Positions 51,673 to 59,936 of a DNA stretch of 64,000 bases are shown in pieces. Position 1 is the first letter of the stretch, and the number at the start of each line of letters is the position of its first letter. The notes under the pieces were generated by a model. That model saw only the letters and a program-made list of their open reading frames with translations. It searched no databases and was not told the origin of the DNA. Both the position numbers and the translations under genes were made by a program. This DNA comes from Akkermansia sp. (GTDB taxonomy: Bacteria; Verrucomicrobiota; Verrucomicrobiia; Verrucomicrobiales; Akkermansiaceae), in NCBI GenBank assembly GCA_017558555.1, contig JAFYUJ010000009.1:62001-126000 (forward strand), read 5' to 3'.

Positions 51673-52398
51673 TTACTTCCAATCCAACGTGACTACCGTG
51701 GCGTTGTCAGCGTACGGGTCCTGCAGAGCCCGGCAAGCCTCCACCAAATGCGCGGCTAAACTTCCTTCTCGGTTATCCAGCACAGCTTTTGTTGTATCCA
51801 ACAGCACCGGGGGCAGCAGCAAGGCGTCCACCCCATCGCTGGCCAGTATAATGCGGTCTCCCGGTATCAGGGGACGCGGTGTCACGGAAATATCCACCAT
51901 ATCCAGCCGCTCACCGGTCACAGCCGCGCGCAGCATGTGTCCTTTATTCATCGCCTCGGCATGAGTCATAGTCCCGCTGCGCACAAATTCTTCATAAATA
52001 GCGCGCATCGAATGGTCGGCATTCAAGCGCACCAATCGTTTTCTGCGCCACAAAAACAAGGGGGAATCCCCGACGCTGATCCACCACAGCACCCCGGCTC
52101 CGGCAAAAACAGCCACCAGGGTTGTTCCGCCATATTCACTCGGTGCAAACATCTCACCCACAGCCTCATTGGCCGCATCCAGCGCCAGCTGCATGCGCTC
52201 CGTCATCGGCATGGATGCAGAATCGCTGAAAACAGCAACAAAAGTATCCGCCGCGATACGAGCCGCCCCGGCTCCTTGAGCGTGCCCGCCCATACCATCG
52301 CACACCACGGCCAGCGTCCCCTGGGGATAATGCTTCACGGCGTAAGCATCCTGTTGAGACTCACGCTTTCCTAACCACTGTGCAACGCTGGCATCCAT
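51673..52398 (-). CDS. PP2C-family protein phosphatase
   Basis: This 241-residue Ser/Thr phosphatase has R-ESQQDAY near the N-terminus, CDGMGGHAQG, GGTTLVA, SVGDSPLFLW, SDGVDALL and the final DNATVV, all metal-site motifs of PP2C. It could oppose a Hanks-type kinase such as the one at 27782-29335 (inference). The ATG at 52398 has both a promoter and a Shine-Dalgarno-like AGGAGA 5 nt upstream. Confidence 0.9.
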   Translation of the reverse strand: MDASVAQWLGKRESQQDAYAVKHYPQGTLAVVCDGMGGHAQGAGAARIAADTFVAVFSDSASMPMTERMQLALDAANEAVGEMFAPSEYGGTTLVAVFAGAGVLWWISVGDSPLFLWRRKRLVRLNADHSMRAIYEEFVRSGTMTHAEAMNKGHMLRAAVTGERLDMVDISVTPRPLIPGDRIILASDGVDALLLPPVLLDTTKAVLDNREGSLAAHLVEACRALQDPYADNATVVTLDWK

Positions 52399-52408
52399 CG
52401 CAATCTCC

Positions 52409-52437
52409 TGAATAGCAAAAAAGCCCCCGCAAGACAA
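52409..52437 (-). promoter_or_regulatory. Promoter of PP2C gene overlapping lysS terminator
   Basis: Minus strand: TTGTCT (52432-52437), 17-bp spacer, TATTCA (52409-52414), ending 10 nt before the ATG at 52398. The spacer is made of the lysS terminator's 3' stem and T-run. Confidence 0.45.
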
Positions 52438-52460
52438 GATAAATCTGTCCGGCGGGGGCT
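52416..52460 (-). terminator. Rho-independent terminator after lysS
   Basis: Minus-strand stem AGCCCCCGC/GCGGGGGCT (52452-52460 with 52422-52430) with a 21-nt loop is followed by a run of six T (52417-52422). Confidence 0.75.
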
Positions 52461-52475
52461 GAATGTCAAAAAAAA

Positions 52476-53963
52476 TCAGGAACGATTCTTAAGCTGCGGG
52501 AACAAAATGATATCGCGAATGGAGCATGCACCCGTCATCAGCATGCACAGGCGGTCAATGCCGATGCCGATACCACCGGCGCTGGGCATACCGGATTCCA
52601 GCGTCTCCACGAAGTCATAGTCAATCTTCTGCGTTTCCTCACCGGCCTGGTGCTTCAGGCGCTCCAGCTGCTCGATGGGGTCATTCTGCTCAGAATAGCC
52701 GGGGCAAAGCTCCTGACCATTCATGACCAGCTCAAACACGTCCACCACTTCGGGGTTCTCGGGGTTGGCCTTGGCCAGGGGCACCAAATCACGGGCCACA
52801 TGGCACACGAAGAGAGGATTGGCCTGCTTTTCTTCCACAAGCTTTTCGTACACCTGCTGAGTCACAGCCGTATCATCCAAATCTTCACCAATCTGAAGCT
52901 TCAGTTCGTTTTCGGCGCGGTCGCGGCGCTGCTCGGGTGTCAGGTCGAACCAATCAGCTCCGGCCACTTCCTTCACCAAATCATTGTAATCAGCACGGCG
53001 CCAGGGGCGTGTCAGGTCGACCGTCCAGCGCACATTGCCGTTCTCATCATACTGGTCAAACTTGAGGGTGCCAAACACCTTCTCGGCCACGGTGCAAATC
53101 ATGTCCTCCATCATGGCGGCCATGGTCTCATAGTCCCCACCGGCCTCGTATACCTCAAGCACAGTAAACTCGGGGTTGTGGCGGCGGTCTACACCTTCAT
53201 TACGGAAGTTGCGGTTCAGCTCAAACACCTTGGGGAAGCCGCCAACAAGCAGACGCTTCAGGAACAATTCCGGAGCAATACGCAGCGTCACAGCCTTCTT
53301 CAGCGCGTTGTAGTAGGATTCAAAGGGCTTGGCAGCGGCACCACCTGCAATATCCTGCAACATGGGGGTTTCCACCTCAAGGAAACCACGCTGTGTCAGG
53401 TAGTTGCGAATTTCCTGAATGATGAGAGAGCGCTTCACGAAGCGGTCTGCACTTTCGGCATTGCTCATCAGGTCCAGATGGCGACGGCGATAGCGCAAAT
53501 CCATATCGGCCAGGCCATGGAACTTATCGGGCATGGGGCGCAGAGCCTTGGAAAGCACCTTGAAAGAGTCAACACGTACGGAGGGTTCACCCGTGCGGGT
53601 GATGAATGTTTCACCTTCCACGCCAATCCAGTCGCCGCGTTCCAGCAACTTCCAGAGAGCCCACACCTCATCCGTGCAGGACTTTTTGGTGAGCATGCAC
53701 TGAATACCACCCTGCACATCGGCAATGGTGAAGAACTGGGTGCGGCCCATATCGCGCAGAGCTGTGATGCGGCCCAGCAATTTCACCTGTTTACCTTCCA
53801 CGAAATCAGCTTTGATTTCGGCCGGGGAGGCTGTCACATCAAAACGCCCGCCATAGGGGTTCACGCCCAATTCGCGGATTTTGGTCACCTTCTCACGGCG
53901 CACGGCAATCAATTCCTCTTCAGAGGAACCCGGTGCATTAGTTGTTGCTGGTGTGTCTGACAT
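52476..53963 (-). CDS. lysS: Lysyl-tRNA synthetase (class II)
   Basis: This 495-residue protein has an N-terminal OB-fold anticodon domain (about 35-150). The class II core follows, with motif 2 FELNRNFRNEGVDRRHNPEFT and motif 3 MPSAGGIGIGIDRLCMLMT. I chose the ATG at 53963 because a perfect -10 box lies between it and the ATG at 53984. Read-through is blocked by a terminator. Confidence 0.96.
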   Translation of the reverse strand: MSDTPATTNAPGSSEEELIAVRREKVTKIRELGVNPYGGRFDVTASPAEIKADFVEGKQVKLLGRITALRDMGRTQFFTIADVQGGIQCMLTKKSCTDEVWALWKLLERGDWIGVEGETFITRTGEPSVRVDSFKVLSKALRPMPDKFHGLADMDLRYRRRHLDLMSNAESADRFVKRSLIIQEIRNYLTQRGFLEVETPMLQDIAGGAAAKPFESYYNALKKAVTLRIAPELFLKRLLVGGFPKVFELNRNFRNEGVDRRHNPEFTVLEVYEAGGDYETMAAMMEDMICTVAEKVFGTLKFDQYDENGNVRWTVDLTRPWRRADYNDLVKEVAGADWFDLTPEQRRDRAENELKLQIGEDLDDTAVTQQVYEKLVEEKQANPLFVCHVARDLVPLAKANPENPEVVDVFELVMNGQELCPGYSEQNDPIEQLERLKHQAGEETQKIDYDFVETLESGMPSAGGIGIGIDRLCMLMTGACSIRDIILFPQLKNRS

Positions 53964-53972
53964 AGCGCGGGT

Positions 53973-54000
53973 ATTATACGCCATTTTTGCTGAATTGCCA
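53973..54000 (-). promoter_or_regulatory. Promoter of lysS
   Basis: Minus strand: perfect TATAAT (53973-53978), 9 nt before the ATG at 53963, with TGGCAA about 16 bp upstream as a weak -35. It excludes the upstream ATG. Confidence 0.6.
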
Positions 54001-54042
54001 GTCTAAAATCACCTTATTTAAAAGAAATGCCGATTTGTTTGC

Positions 54043-54080
54043 AATAAAACCGGCAGAAGAGTCACAGACTCCTCTGCCGG
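54043..54080 (-). terminator. Rho-independent terminator after enolase-superfamily gene
   Basis: A 14-bp stem with one mismatch (54050-54063 with 54067-54080) is followed on the minus strand by TTTTATT (54043-54049). It lies 28 bp after the stop. Confidence 0.75.
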
Positions 54081-54107
54081 TGGAATGAAAGGTGATTCAG
54101 CGCTGCA

Positions 54108-55052
54108 TCAGAGCTTCTTCCAGGGGAGCGAAGCAAGCAGGTTATCGAAACCAAGGCCGGTACCCTTGGGCGGGATAAAGTCCGGGGTGATGTCCATACC
54201 AAGCTCTTCAGAGAAGGGATTGGGGCGATAGACGTGGTGCGTGACCAGACCACAGAGGGGAATTTCCTCGGCCGGTTTATCGGCATAGAAGAGGGCGGCA
54301 TTGTAGGCGGCCCAGCACTGACCGAGGGGGTGATCCATGTAGGACCCGAAGACGGGCAAGCCGCTGTTGCTGTGGTGGCGTGCGGGCTTGACGATACGCA
54401 TCATGGGCTTGGAGGTGCGCTGGGGGATAATGCGTTCATCCTGCACAGGGGTGTCATACCCCAGGGGGATACCGGCATCCTGGAGGGTCTGCCAGGCATT
54501 CACATCGTAGTAACAGGGGTCTTCAATGTAGTCGATGCGCTCTTTCATCGCATCAGAGAGCATGCCCCAGAACTCCAATGCTTCCTCGGGGCTGAGCGTG
54601 CAGTTGAAATCCACACGCCACTTCCAATCGGGTACCATGGAAGCGAGATTGGTGAGGCGCTCTACCGTGGAAGCAAGCTTGGGAATCACCTTGATTTTAC
54701 CCACGCGGAATCCACGCTGGTGCAGGTTGTACACCTGAGAGGGTGTAGCACTAACGGTGAGGGTAGCATGGCTGCGGGGAATGGAGAGGCCATCGAACAG
54801 GCTCACGCCTTTGGCACGGGCCTCGCCATCCAACTCAATGCACTTGAGTGCTCGGACACCCAGGCGCATGGGTGTTCCCTCGCGCAGGGCATCCAACTCA
54901 TATTCCAAAGGAGAATCGCCAAGCTCAGTCCAGGGCTGCAAACAGGCATAGCCGCCGTTATCGCCGCGCAGCAAGACGCCTTCGCGAGGCTGAGCGGCAG
55001 CGCGTGCGCTCATCGCCCCGATGGGGTACAGCGTGTAAGGTGTGTAGTGCAT
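54108..55052 (-). CDS. Enolase-superfamily protein, o-succinylbenzoate synthase-like
   Basis: This 314-residue protein belongs to the muconate-lactonising/MenC subgroup. Active-site-type residues are visible: the K-x-K pair in GKIKV, metal ligands in VDFNCTL, IEDPCYY and GYDTPV, and a final Lys in RIVKPA. MenC dehydrates SHCHC in menaquinone synthesis; a dipeptide epimerase role is an alternative. No other men genes are in the window. The ATG at 55052 is fixed by the promoter, and the long open frame upstream is not coding. Confidence 0.75.
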   Translation of the reverse strand: MHYTPYTLYPIGAMSARAAAQPREGVLLRGDNGGYACLQPWTELGDSPLEYELDALREGTPMRLGVRALKCIELDGEARAKGVSLFDGLSIPRSHATLTVSATPSQVYNLHQRGFRVGKIKVIPKLASTVERLTNLASMVPDWKWRVDFNCTLSPEEALEFWGMLSDAMKERIDYIEDPCYYDVNAWQTLQDAGIPLGYDTPVQDERIIPQRTSKPMMRIVKPARHHSNSGLPVFGSYMDHPLGQCWAAYNAALFYADKPAEEIPLCGLVTHHVYRPNPFSEELGMDITPDFIPPKGTGLGFDNLLASLPWKKL

Positions 55053-55058
55053 GAGGGC

Positions 55059-55087
55059 ATTGTATGCCCAAAATGCAGGATTGTCAC
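55059..55087 (-). promoter_or_regulatory. Promoter of enolase-superfamily gene
   Basis: Minus strand: GTGACA (55082-55087), 17-bp spacer, TACAAT (55059-55064), ending 6 nt before the ATG at 55052. Confidence 0.6.
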
Positions 55088-55117
55088 GCGCTTTCTGCGT
55101 TTTATGTGCCATTTCCG

Positions 55118-55146
55118 TTGACTCCGGGGTCGACGGAGAGTATAAA
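55118..55146 (+). promoter_or_regulatory. Promoter of zupT
   Basis: TTGACT (55118-55123), 17-bp spacer, TATAAA (55141-55146), ending 6 nt before the ATG at 55153. It is divergent from the promoter at 55059-55087. Confidence 0.65.
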
Positions 55147-55152
55147 AGAGGC

Positions 55153-55965
55153 ATGTTTGAGGGCTGGATGAGCCAGGAATTACTGATGGGTGGCGTTTTA
55201 TCGCTGCTGGCGGGGCTGTGTACAGGCATTGGCGCAGCTGTGGCGTTATTTATGCGCAAAACAGATACAAAGATGCTGACGTTTGCGCTTGGTTCGAGTG
55301 CGGGGGTGATGGTGTATATCTCATTCATGGAGCTGATGCCCACAGCCTCAGAGATGCTGGAAGGCAACGCGGCAGCCAAGTGGATTACCATCGGCGCATT
55401 TTTTGGCGGCATGCTGATGGCGGCGCTGATTGACCGGCTGATTCCGGAAGATGAAAACCCACACGAGATATACGATCCTGCGGTGATGGCCAACATTCAC
55501 AGGACGGGGCAATTCTCCGGCAATACGCAAGTGCGCCGCTCAGCCTTCCTTTTTGCTCTGGCCATCGCCATTCACAACTTCCCGGAAGGCATTGCCACGG
55601 TGGCAGCAGCATTTGATAATATGGAGATTGCAGCATCTGTGGCGCTGGCGGTAGCCATTCATAATGTACCGGAAGGCATTGCCGTGGCGGTGCCCTTGCT
55701 CTATGGCACAGGGCAACGAGGAAAAGCATTTCGCATGGCCACACTGACCGGCTTGGCCGAGCCACTGGGTGCGCTGGTATGCATGCTCGTGCTGATGCCT
55801 TTTATCACCCCTACCCTGCTTGCCATTTTGTTTGCCGGGGTGGCAGGCATCATGGTGTATATTTCATTCGATGAATTGCTTCCCATGGCCGAGCGATGGG
55901 GGCACCACCATATTTCCATCTACGGTGTAACCACCGGTATGATGATTATGGCCCTTGCTCTCTGA
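55153..55965 (+). CDS. zupT: ZIP-family metal transporter ZupT
   Basis: This 270-residue inner-membrane importer of zinc and other divalent metals has eight predicted membrane segments. The metal-site motifs HNFPEG and HNVPEG lie in TM4 and TM5. An EDENPHE loop lies between TM3 and TM4. The ATG at 55153 directly follows the promoter; the open frame begins further upstream but before the promoter. It converges on the NAD kinase gene. Confidence 0.93.
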   Translation: MFEGWMSQELLMGGVLSLLAGLCTGIGAAVALFMRKTDTKMLTFALGSSAGVMVYISFMELMPTASEMLEGNAAAKWITIGAFFGGMLMAALIDRLIPEDENPHEIYDPAVMANIHRTGQFSGNTQVRRSAFLFALAIAIHNFPEGIATVAAAFDNMEIAASVALAVAIHNVPEGIAVAVPLLYGTGQRGKAFRMATLTGLAEPLGALVCMLVLMPFITPTLLAILFAGVAGIMVYISFDELLPMAERWGHHHISIYGVTTGMMIMALAL

Positions 55966-55987
55966 GAAGAGAGGCGTGGTAAAAACA

Positions 55988-56833
55988 TCACCAGCGGAGC
56001 TTTGCTCGCAAACGCGCGGCATAGTCAGCCCCGGGCAAATTAAGCAGACGCAGAGAAACGGGAGCCTTGCGGATGGTCAACGTGGCATTGATGGCAATGG
56101 GGTGTGTGCTGCGGCCATCCAGAGAATAAATCAGGGACTCACCCACACGCCCACGGCGGGCGCGGGGACGCATGGTGATTTCCACCCCTTCGGGGAGAAT
56201 CACGGAGCGGCTGGTGAGGCTGTGCGGGCAGATGGGGGTAAGGCACATGATACCTGCCGTAGGCCAGATAAGCGGGCCCCCGGCAGAGAGGGAGTAGGCC
56301 GTGGAGCCAGTGGGGGTGGAGACCAGAACCCCGTCCGCATGGTAGCGGTTGAGCAAGCGGCCGTCCAGCTCCACATCCACGTCAATCATCTTGCCCGTCT
56401 GGGCTCGCATGAGGGCTACTTCATTGAGAGCCAGATGCGGGGCCAGGCATTCGCCCGTTTCGGCATTACACTGCACCACCTGCAAGAGGGTGCGTTCCTC
56501 CACCTCGTATTCGCCCGAGGAAAGCACGCGCACAAGTTCGGCCACATCTTCCTTGCCACAGGCGCTCAGGAAGCCCAGATGACCCAGATTGACACCGCAG
56601 AGCACAGCCCCGCTACACGCAGCCTCTGCCGCCGCCGAAAGTATGGTGCCATCTCCCCCCAGGCAAACGACCACATCAGGCTTACCAAGAGTGGGATCGG
56701 TCTTTGTATGGCGACCGAGTTCACAGGCTGCCAAACCCGCCCGGGCACAAGACTCTGCAAGATGCTGCATCACCTGCAAAGCGGCAGGTGTACGCTGAGG
56801 AGCAAAGATGCCTATGGTAGCAGGTGCTTTCAC
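55988..56833 (-). CDS. nadK: NAD kinase
   Basis: This 281-residue enzyme phosphorylates NAD to NADP. The motifs are CLGGDGTILSA, VNLGHLGFLS, the NE pair in LALNEVALMRA and TPTGSTAYSLSAGGP. I chose the GTG at 56833, giving the family-like start KAPATIGIFAP; no ATG exists between the argB stop and this point. It is 22 bp after argB, the third gene of a corA-argB-nadK run. Confidence 0.93.
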   Translation of the reverse strand: MKAPATIGIFAPQRTPAALQVMQHLAESCARAGLAACELGRHTKTDPTLGKPDVVVCLGGDGTILSAAAEAACSGAVLCGVNLGHLGFLSACGKEDVAELVRVLSSGEYEVEERTLLQVVQCNAETGECLAPHLALNEVALMRAQTGKMIDVDVELDGRLLNRYHADGVLVSTPTGSTAYSLSAGGPLIWPTAGIMCLTPICPHSLTSRSVILPEGVEITMRPRARRGRVGESLIYSLDGRSTHPIAINATLTIRKAPVSLRLLNLPGADYAARLRAKLRW

Positions 56834-56855
56834 GGATGAGGGGAAAGAGACGGTA

Positions 56856-57773
56856 TCAGCGCTGTTCGCGAACAATTTCGGTGCCGATACCCTCGGGGGT
56901 AAAGATTTCCAGCAGGAGGGTGTGCGGCAAGCGACCATCAATGAAGTGAACCTTGCGCACACCGGCATTGAGGGCATCCACCGCGCTCTTCACCTTAGGA
57001 ATCATACCACCGGAAATGATGCCTTCATCAATGAGATGGAAGGCTTCCTTGCGGTTGATACTCTTGATGATGGTGGTGGGGTCCTTCGGGTCCATCATGA
57101 GACCGGGCACATCGGAAATGTAAACAAGCTTCACCGGCTTGAGCTCGCGAGCCAAAGCCGCAGCGGCCAGGTCGGCATTCACATTGAGGGATTGATTGGT
57201 GCCCAATTCGCGGGCGAGCGGAGAAATCACAGGAGTGAGCTGCAAGGAGAGAGCCTCCTGCACTCGGGAAAGCTGGGTACCGATGACGCGGCCTACCATG
57301 CCGATATCCAGAGGGTTACCCTCTGCATCCTTTTCCACCAGCTTTTCACCCACAAACACGTTGGTACCGGCAATGCCCACGGCCTTGCCACCGGATTCGC
57401 GCATCATTTCCACCAAACCGGGATTGATGGTGCCGGAGAGAGTGCGCTCCACGATGCTGACAGCCTCGGGCGTTGTCACACGCAGGCCATTGATGAAACG
57501 AGCCTCCAGACCGGCTTCCAGCATGGCCTTGGAGATGGCCTTGCCACCACCATGGACCACCACGGGATTCAGGCCCATAGCTTCCATCACCACGATGTCG
57601 CGCATGAGCGACTTCACCAGCTCGGGGTCATCCATGGCAGAGCCCCCAAACTTGATGAGGATGGTCTTATCGCGATAAGACTGCATGTAGGGCAAAGCCT
57701 CAATCAGGATATTGGCTTTCTGGATTTCATGCTCGGGCTTTTCAACCTTGCGGGTGCTGATGGTGGTGTGCAT
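56856..57773 (-). CDS. argB: Acetylglutamate kinase
   Basis: This 305-residue amino-acid kinase catalyses the second step of arginine synthesis. The phosphate loop ILIKFGGSAM is followed by VVVHGGGKAISK, the arginine-sensitive-type N-terminal helix (residues 10-35) and the C-terminal KVHFIDGRLPHTLLLEIFT. The N-terminal helix suggests feedback inhibition by arginine (family knowledge). It is 3 bp after corA. Confidence 0.95.
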   Translation of the reverse strand: MHTTISTRKVEKPEHEIQKANILIEALPYMQSYRDKTILIKFGGSAMDDPELVKSLMRDIVVMEAMGLNPVVVHGGGKAISKAMLEAGLEARFINGLRVTTPEAVSIVERTLSGTINPGLVEMMRESGGKAVGIAGTNVFVGEKLVEKDAEGNPLDIGMVGRVIGTQLSRVQEALSLQLTPVISPLARELGTNQSLNVNADLAAAALARELKPVKLVYISDVPGLMMDPKDPTTIIKSINRKEAFHLIDEGIISGGMIPKVKSAVDALNAGVRKVHFIDGRLPHTLLLEIFTPEGIGTEIVREQR

Positions 57774-57776
57774 GGG

Positions 57777-58772
57777 TCAGATGTATCGTTTAATTTTGAA
57801 AATGATGAGCGGCAGAATACCGGCCAATCCCATAAGCACCAGGGAGAACCAGAAGCCCCACTCGGTGTCCAGGAAAGGTATGTACTTGTAATTCATGCCG
57901 AAAATACTGGCGATGAGCGTGGGCGGCAGGAACACAACCGACATGATGGTAAACACCTTGAAAATGTCGTTCTGCTCGATGTTGATGAGCCCCAACACAG
58001 CATCCAACATGAAATTAATCTTATTGGAGAGGAATGAGGCGTATTCAGCCAGAGAGTTCACGTCTCGCGACACAGGACGCAGCGGCACATACAGACTGTC
58101 GTGCGAACTCATGCAGGAATCTTCGTTACCGGCAAAGGTAATCATGCGCAGCAAGTTCACCAAGGCGTCGCGCTGGCGGGTAATCAAGTCACCCACGCGG
58201 CCGAGTTCCTCCAGCGCATCGCGCAGGTCATCAGTATCGGGGTCATCATGTCTACCCCCTTTGCGACGAGTATTGTGCTTACCGAACACCTTTTTGGAAA
58301 GAGCATCCAAATCTGTTCCGAATCGCTCCAACACGTCGGCCTGGCGGTCTACCAGCGTTTCCAGCAAGCCAATAAAGACCAAATCGCGGTTAGTCTCCTG
58401 AGTGCGCAGCAATTGATGGGAAAACACACGGAACGAGTACGAGTCAGTGTGGCGAATGGTAATCAACTGGCGCCCCTTCAAAATGAAAGTAATTTCAGCA
58501 ATGATGGGTTCATCCGTTTCCACGCGGCTGAGCACCGTGGTTGTCATGAAACGGCCGCCATCCTCACAATACAAACGCGAGGTGGCCTCAATTTCACGCA
58601 TCTCATCTTTGGTGGGCATCTCAATGGCGCAAAGCTTTTCAGCGTACGCCAACTCCTCAGCATTGGGGGTAAGCAAATCAATCCAAAATACAGCACCCAT
58701 GCTATCGGGCTGATCCTCCATCCCGACTGCGCGTGAGATTCCATTCTCTGACTGTGTGTAGATGCGTATCAT
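57777..58772 (-). CDS. corA: CorA-type magnesium/cobalt channel
   Basis: This 331-residue protein has a large cytoplasmic funnel domain and two C-terminal membrane segments. The signature G292-M293-N294 follows TM1 (SIFGMNYKY), and the C-terminus is basic (KIKRYI) as usual. The channel is a pentamer, gated by Mg. The linker toward TM1 has the usual MSVVFLPPTLIASIFGMN pattern. It is first in a run with argB and nadK. No magnesium riboswitch is recognisable in the ~190-bp upstream region. Confidence 0.93.
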   Translation of the reverse strand: MIRIYTQSENGISRAVGMEDQPDSMGAVFWIDLLTPNAEELAYAEKLCAIEMPTKDEMREIEATSRLYCEDGGRFMTTTVLSRVETDEPIIAEITFILKGRQLITIRHTDSYSFRVFSHQLLRTQETNRDLVFIGLLETLVDRQADVLERFGTDLDALSKKVFGKHNTRRKGGRHDDPDTDDLRDALEELGRVGDLITRQRDALVNLLRMITFAGNEDSCMSSHDSLYVPLRPVSRDVNSLAEYASFLSNKINFMLDAVLGLINIEQNDIFKVFTIMSVVFLPPTLIASIFGMNYKYIPFLDTEWGFWFSLVLMGLAGILPLIIFKIKRYI

Positions 58773-58890
58773 CGTTTCGCTGCTCGTTTGAGGGGCATCC
58801 GGAGCGAGCTTATCAGCCTCACGTGGCTTTAGAATGCGCTATTTTCAGACAAAAAGCAAGCCATTTTTAGTTTATTGAGCATTCCTCGGC

Positions 58891-58932
58891 AAAAAAACGC
58901 CCGATGTGAGCTAAAAGGCTCAGCATCGGGCG
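58891..58932 (-). terminator. Rho-independent terminator after AP2-like gene
   Basis: A long stem (58898-58911 with 58918-58932, one bulge) carries CGCCCGATG/CATCGGGCG arms and is followed on the minus strand by seven T (58891-58897). Confidence 0.82.
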
Positions 58933-58959
58933 AAAATACAGGGTAGTTGGTGAAATGGG

Positions 58960-59244
58960 TTATTTAGCAACGGGAAGCGGTGCAGAAGCAGGCGCAGAAG
59001 CCATGACTTCTTGTCCATTCTTAAAGCGCTCGAACACACCACGCGGATCCTCCGGAGATTGGCGCAGGGCCTCGAAGATACGGTCGCGCATATCGAGCGC
59101 AGCCTGGAAAGCTGCCTCTTCACTTCCATATTGACGATCGGAGAAGTACTTGGTGAACTGATTCCATTTGCGGCAGATACTGAGACGCCATCCCTGGAAT
59201 GATGTTGTTTCGTATGTGTAGCGTGTGATATTGCGTTGGGTCAT
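58960..59244 (-). CDS. AP2-like DNA-binding domain protein
   Basis: This 94-residue protein has a core (about 12-62) that resembles bacterial AP2 domains: SFQGWRLSICRKWNQFTKYF, then SDRQYGSEEAAFQAALDMRD. The C-terminal ~20 residues are Ala/Pro-rich. Bacterial AP2 domains are usually in phage or homing-nuclease proteins, or in stand-alone small proteins of unknown role. I chose the ATG at 59244; the frame opens earlier. A terminator follows. Identification is from pattern only. Confidence 0.6.
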   Translation of the reverse strand: MTQRNITRYTYETTSFQGWRLSICRKWNQFTKYFSDRQYGSEEAAFQAALDMRDRIFEALRQSPEDPRGVFERFKNGQEVMASAPASAPLPVAK

Positions 59245-59431
59245 GATTGTGTTTTTTGGGTTGTTGAGATAGTGGATGTTCTCCACATGGCGGCAGAATG
59301 CCAGATAAATCAGTTTCAATCAATCTAACTCGCTAATTGTTTGGCGTTTACCACAATTAGATGACATTCACCAAACATTTGTATCAAAAAGAAAGAAAAA
59401 CAACGTATGGCGCACGCCGGCGGCTTTGGAC
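59245..59431. other. Intergenic region, AT-rich, no gene seen
   Basis: About 190 bp between the AP2-like gene and the deaminase promoter. It is AT-rich, with short direct repeats of the type CAATTAG/CACCAAAC. Part may be the leader of the AP2-like gene, for which no clear promoter was found. No RNA gene is recognised. Confidence 0.4.
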
Positions 59432-59459
59432 TTGAAATTTGCTGCAAGCGGGTTATAAT
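59432..59459 (+). promoter_or_regulatory. Promoter of deaminase-mfd pair
   Basis: TTGAAA (59432-59437), 16-bp spacer, perfect TATAAT (59454-59459), ending 7 nt before the ATG at 59467. It excludes upstream starts in the same frame. Confidence 0.7.
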
Positions 59460-59466
59460 GAAAGGC

Positions 59467-59910
59467 ATGAGCCGTCTTTCCATCCCCGAGTACGTAATGT
59501 CTCTTGCCCATGTGGCAGCCCTGCGTTCCGAAGACCCTTACCGCAAAGTAGGGGCCGCGGCATTGGATAAGGATAACCGAGTCATTGGTACTGCATACAA
59601 TGGATTATTCCCGGGGTTTGACGCGCCGGCCGGATTCTGGTCATCCCGCGACGGGAGGCAAAAATACATGTTGCACGCAGAAATCAATCTGTGCAGCTTG
59701 TTCAAGCGCGGGGAAGCCCGCATTGTAGCCTGCACCACCATGCCTTGCACCTCCTGCATGCAGGCGCTCTGCGCCCATGGGGTGAAAACCATTTATTACG
59801 GGGAAAGCTACGCCGCCTCAGAAGCTCCCGCCATTGCAGCCATGTATGGTGTGGAGTTGATACAGGTGAAAGATTACCCTCTCTCGCAGAATTTTCCCTT
59901 AGTGAGGTAA
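59467..59910 (+). CDS. dCMP deaminase-type zinc enzyme
   Basis: This 147-residue cytidine/deoxycytidylate deaminase-family protein has zinc and catalytic residues H70-A-E72 and C94/C97 (PCTSCMQA). SEDPYRKVGAAALD and AYNGLFPGFD resemble the dCMP deaminase (ComEB-like) group, which makes dUMP for thymidylate synthesis. The substrate is inferred. It lies 26 bp before mfd on the same transcript. Confidence 0.82.
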   Translation: MSRLSIPEYVMSLAHVAALRSEDPYRKVGAAALDKDNRVIGTAYNGLFPGFDAPAGFWSSRDGRQKYMLHAEINLCSLFKRGEARIVACTTMPCTSCMQALCAHGVKTIYYGESYAASEAPAIAAMYGVELIQVKDYPLSQNFPLVR

Positions 59911-59936
59911 CCGAACGGCATCTTCTGTTTCATCCT

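Noticed and set aside
58773-58890. Possible magnesium riboswitch upstream of corA
   Set aside because: The region is short and shows no recognisable M-box helices or terminator pair before the start codon.
59691-59936. Mfd start inside the deaminase gene
   Set aside because: The frame is open there, but the residues are an out-of-frame reading of the deaminase and do not resemble Mfd. The first usable start is the GTG at 59937.
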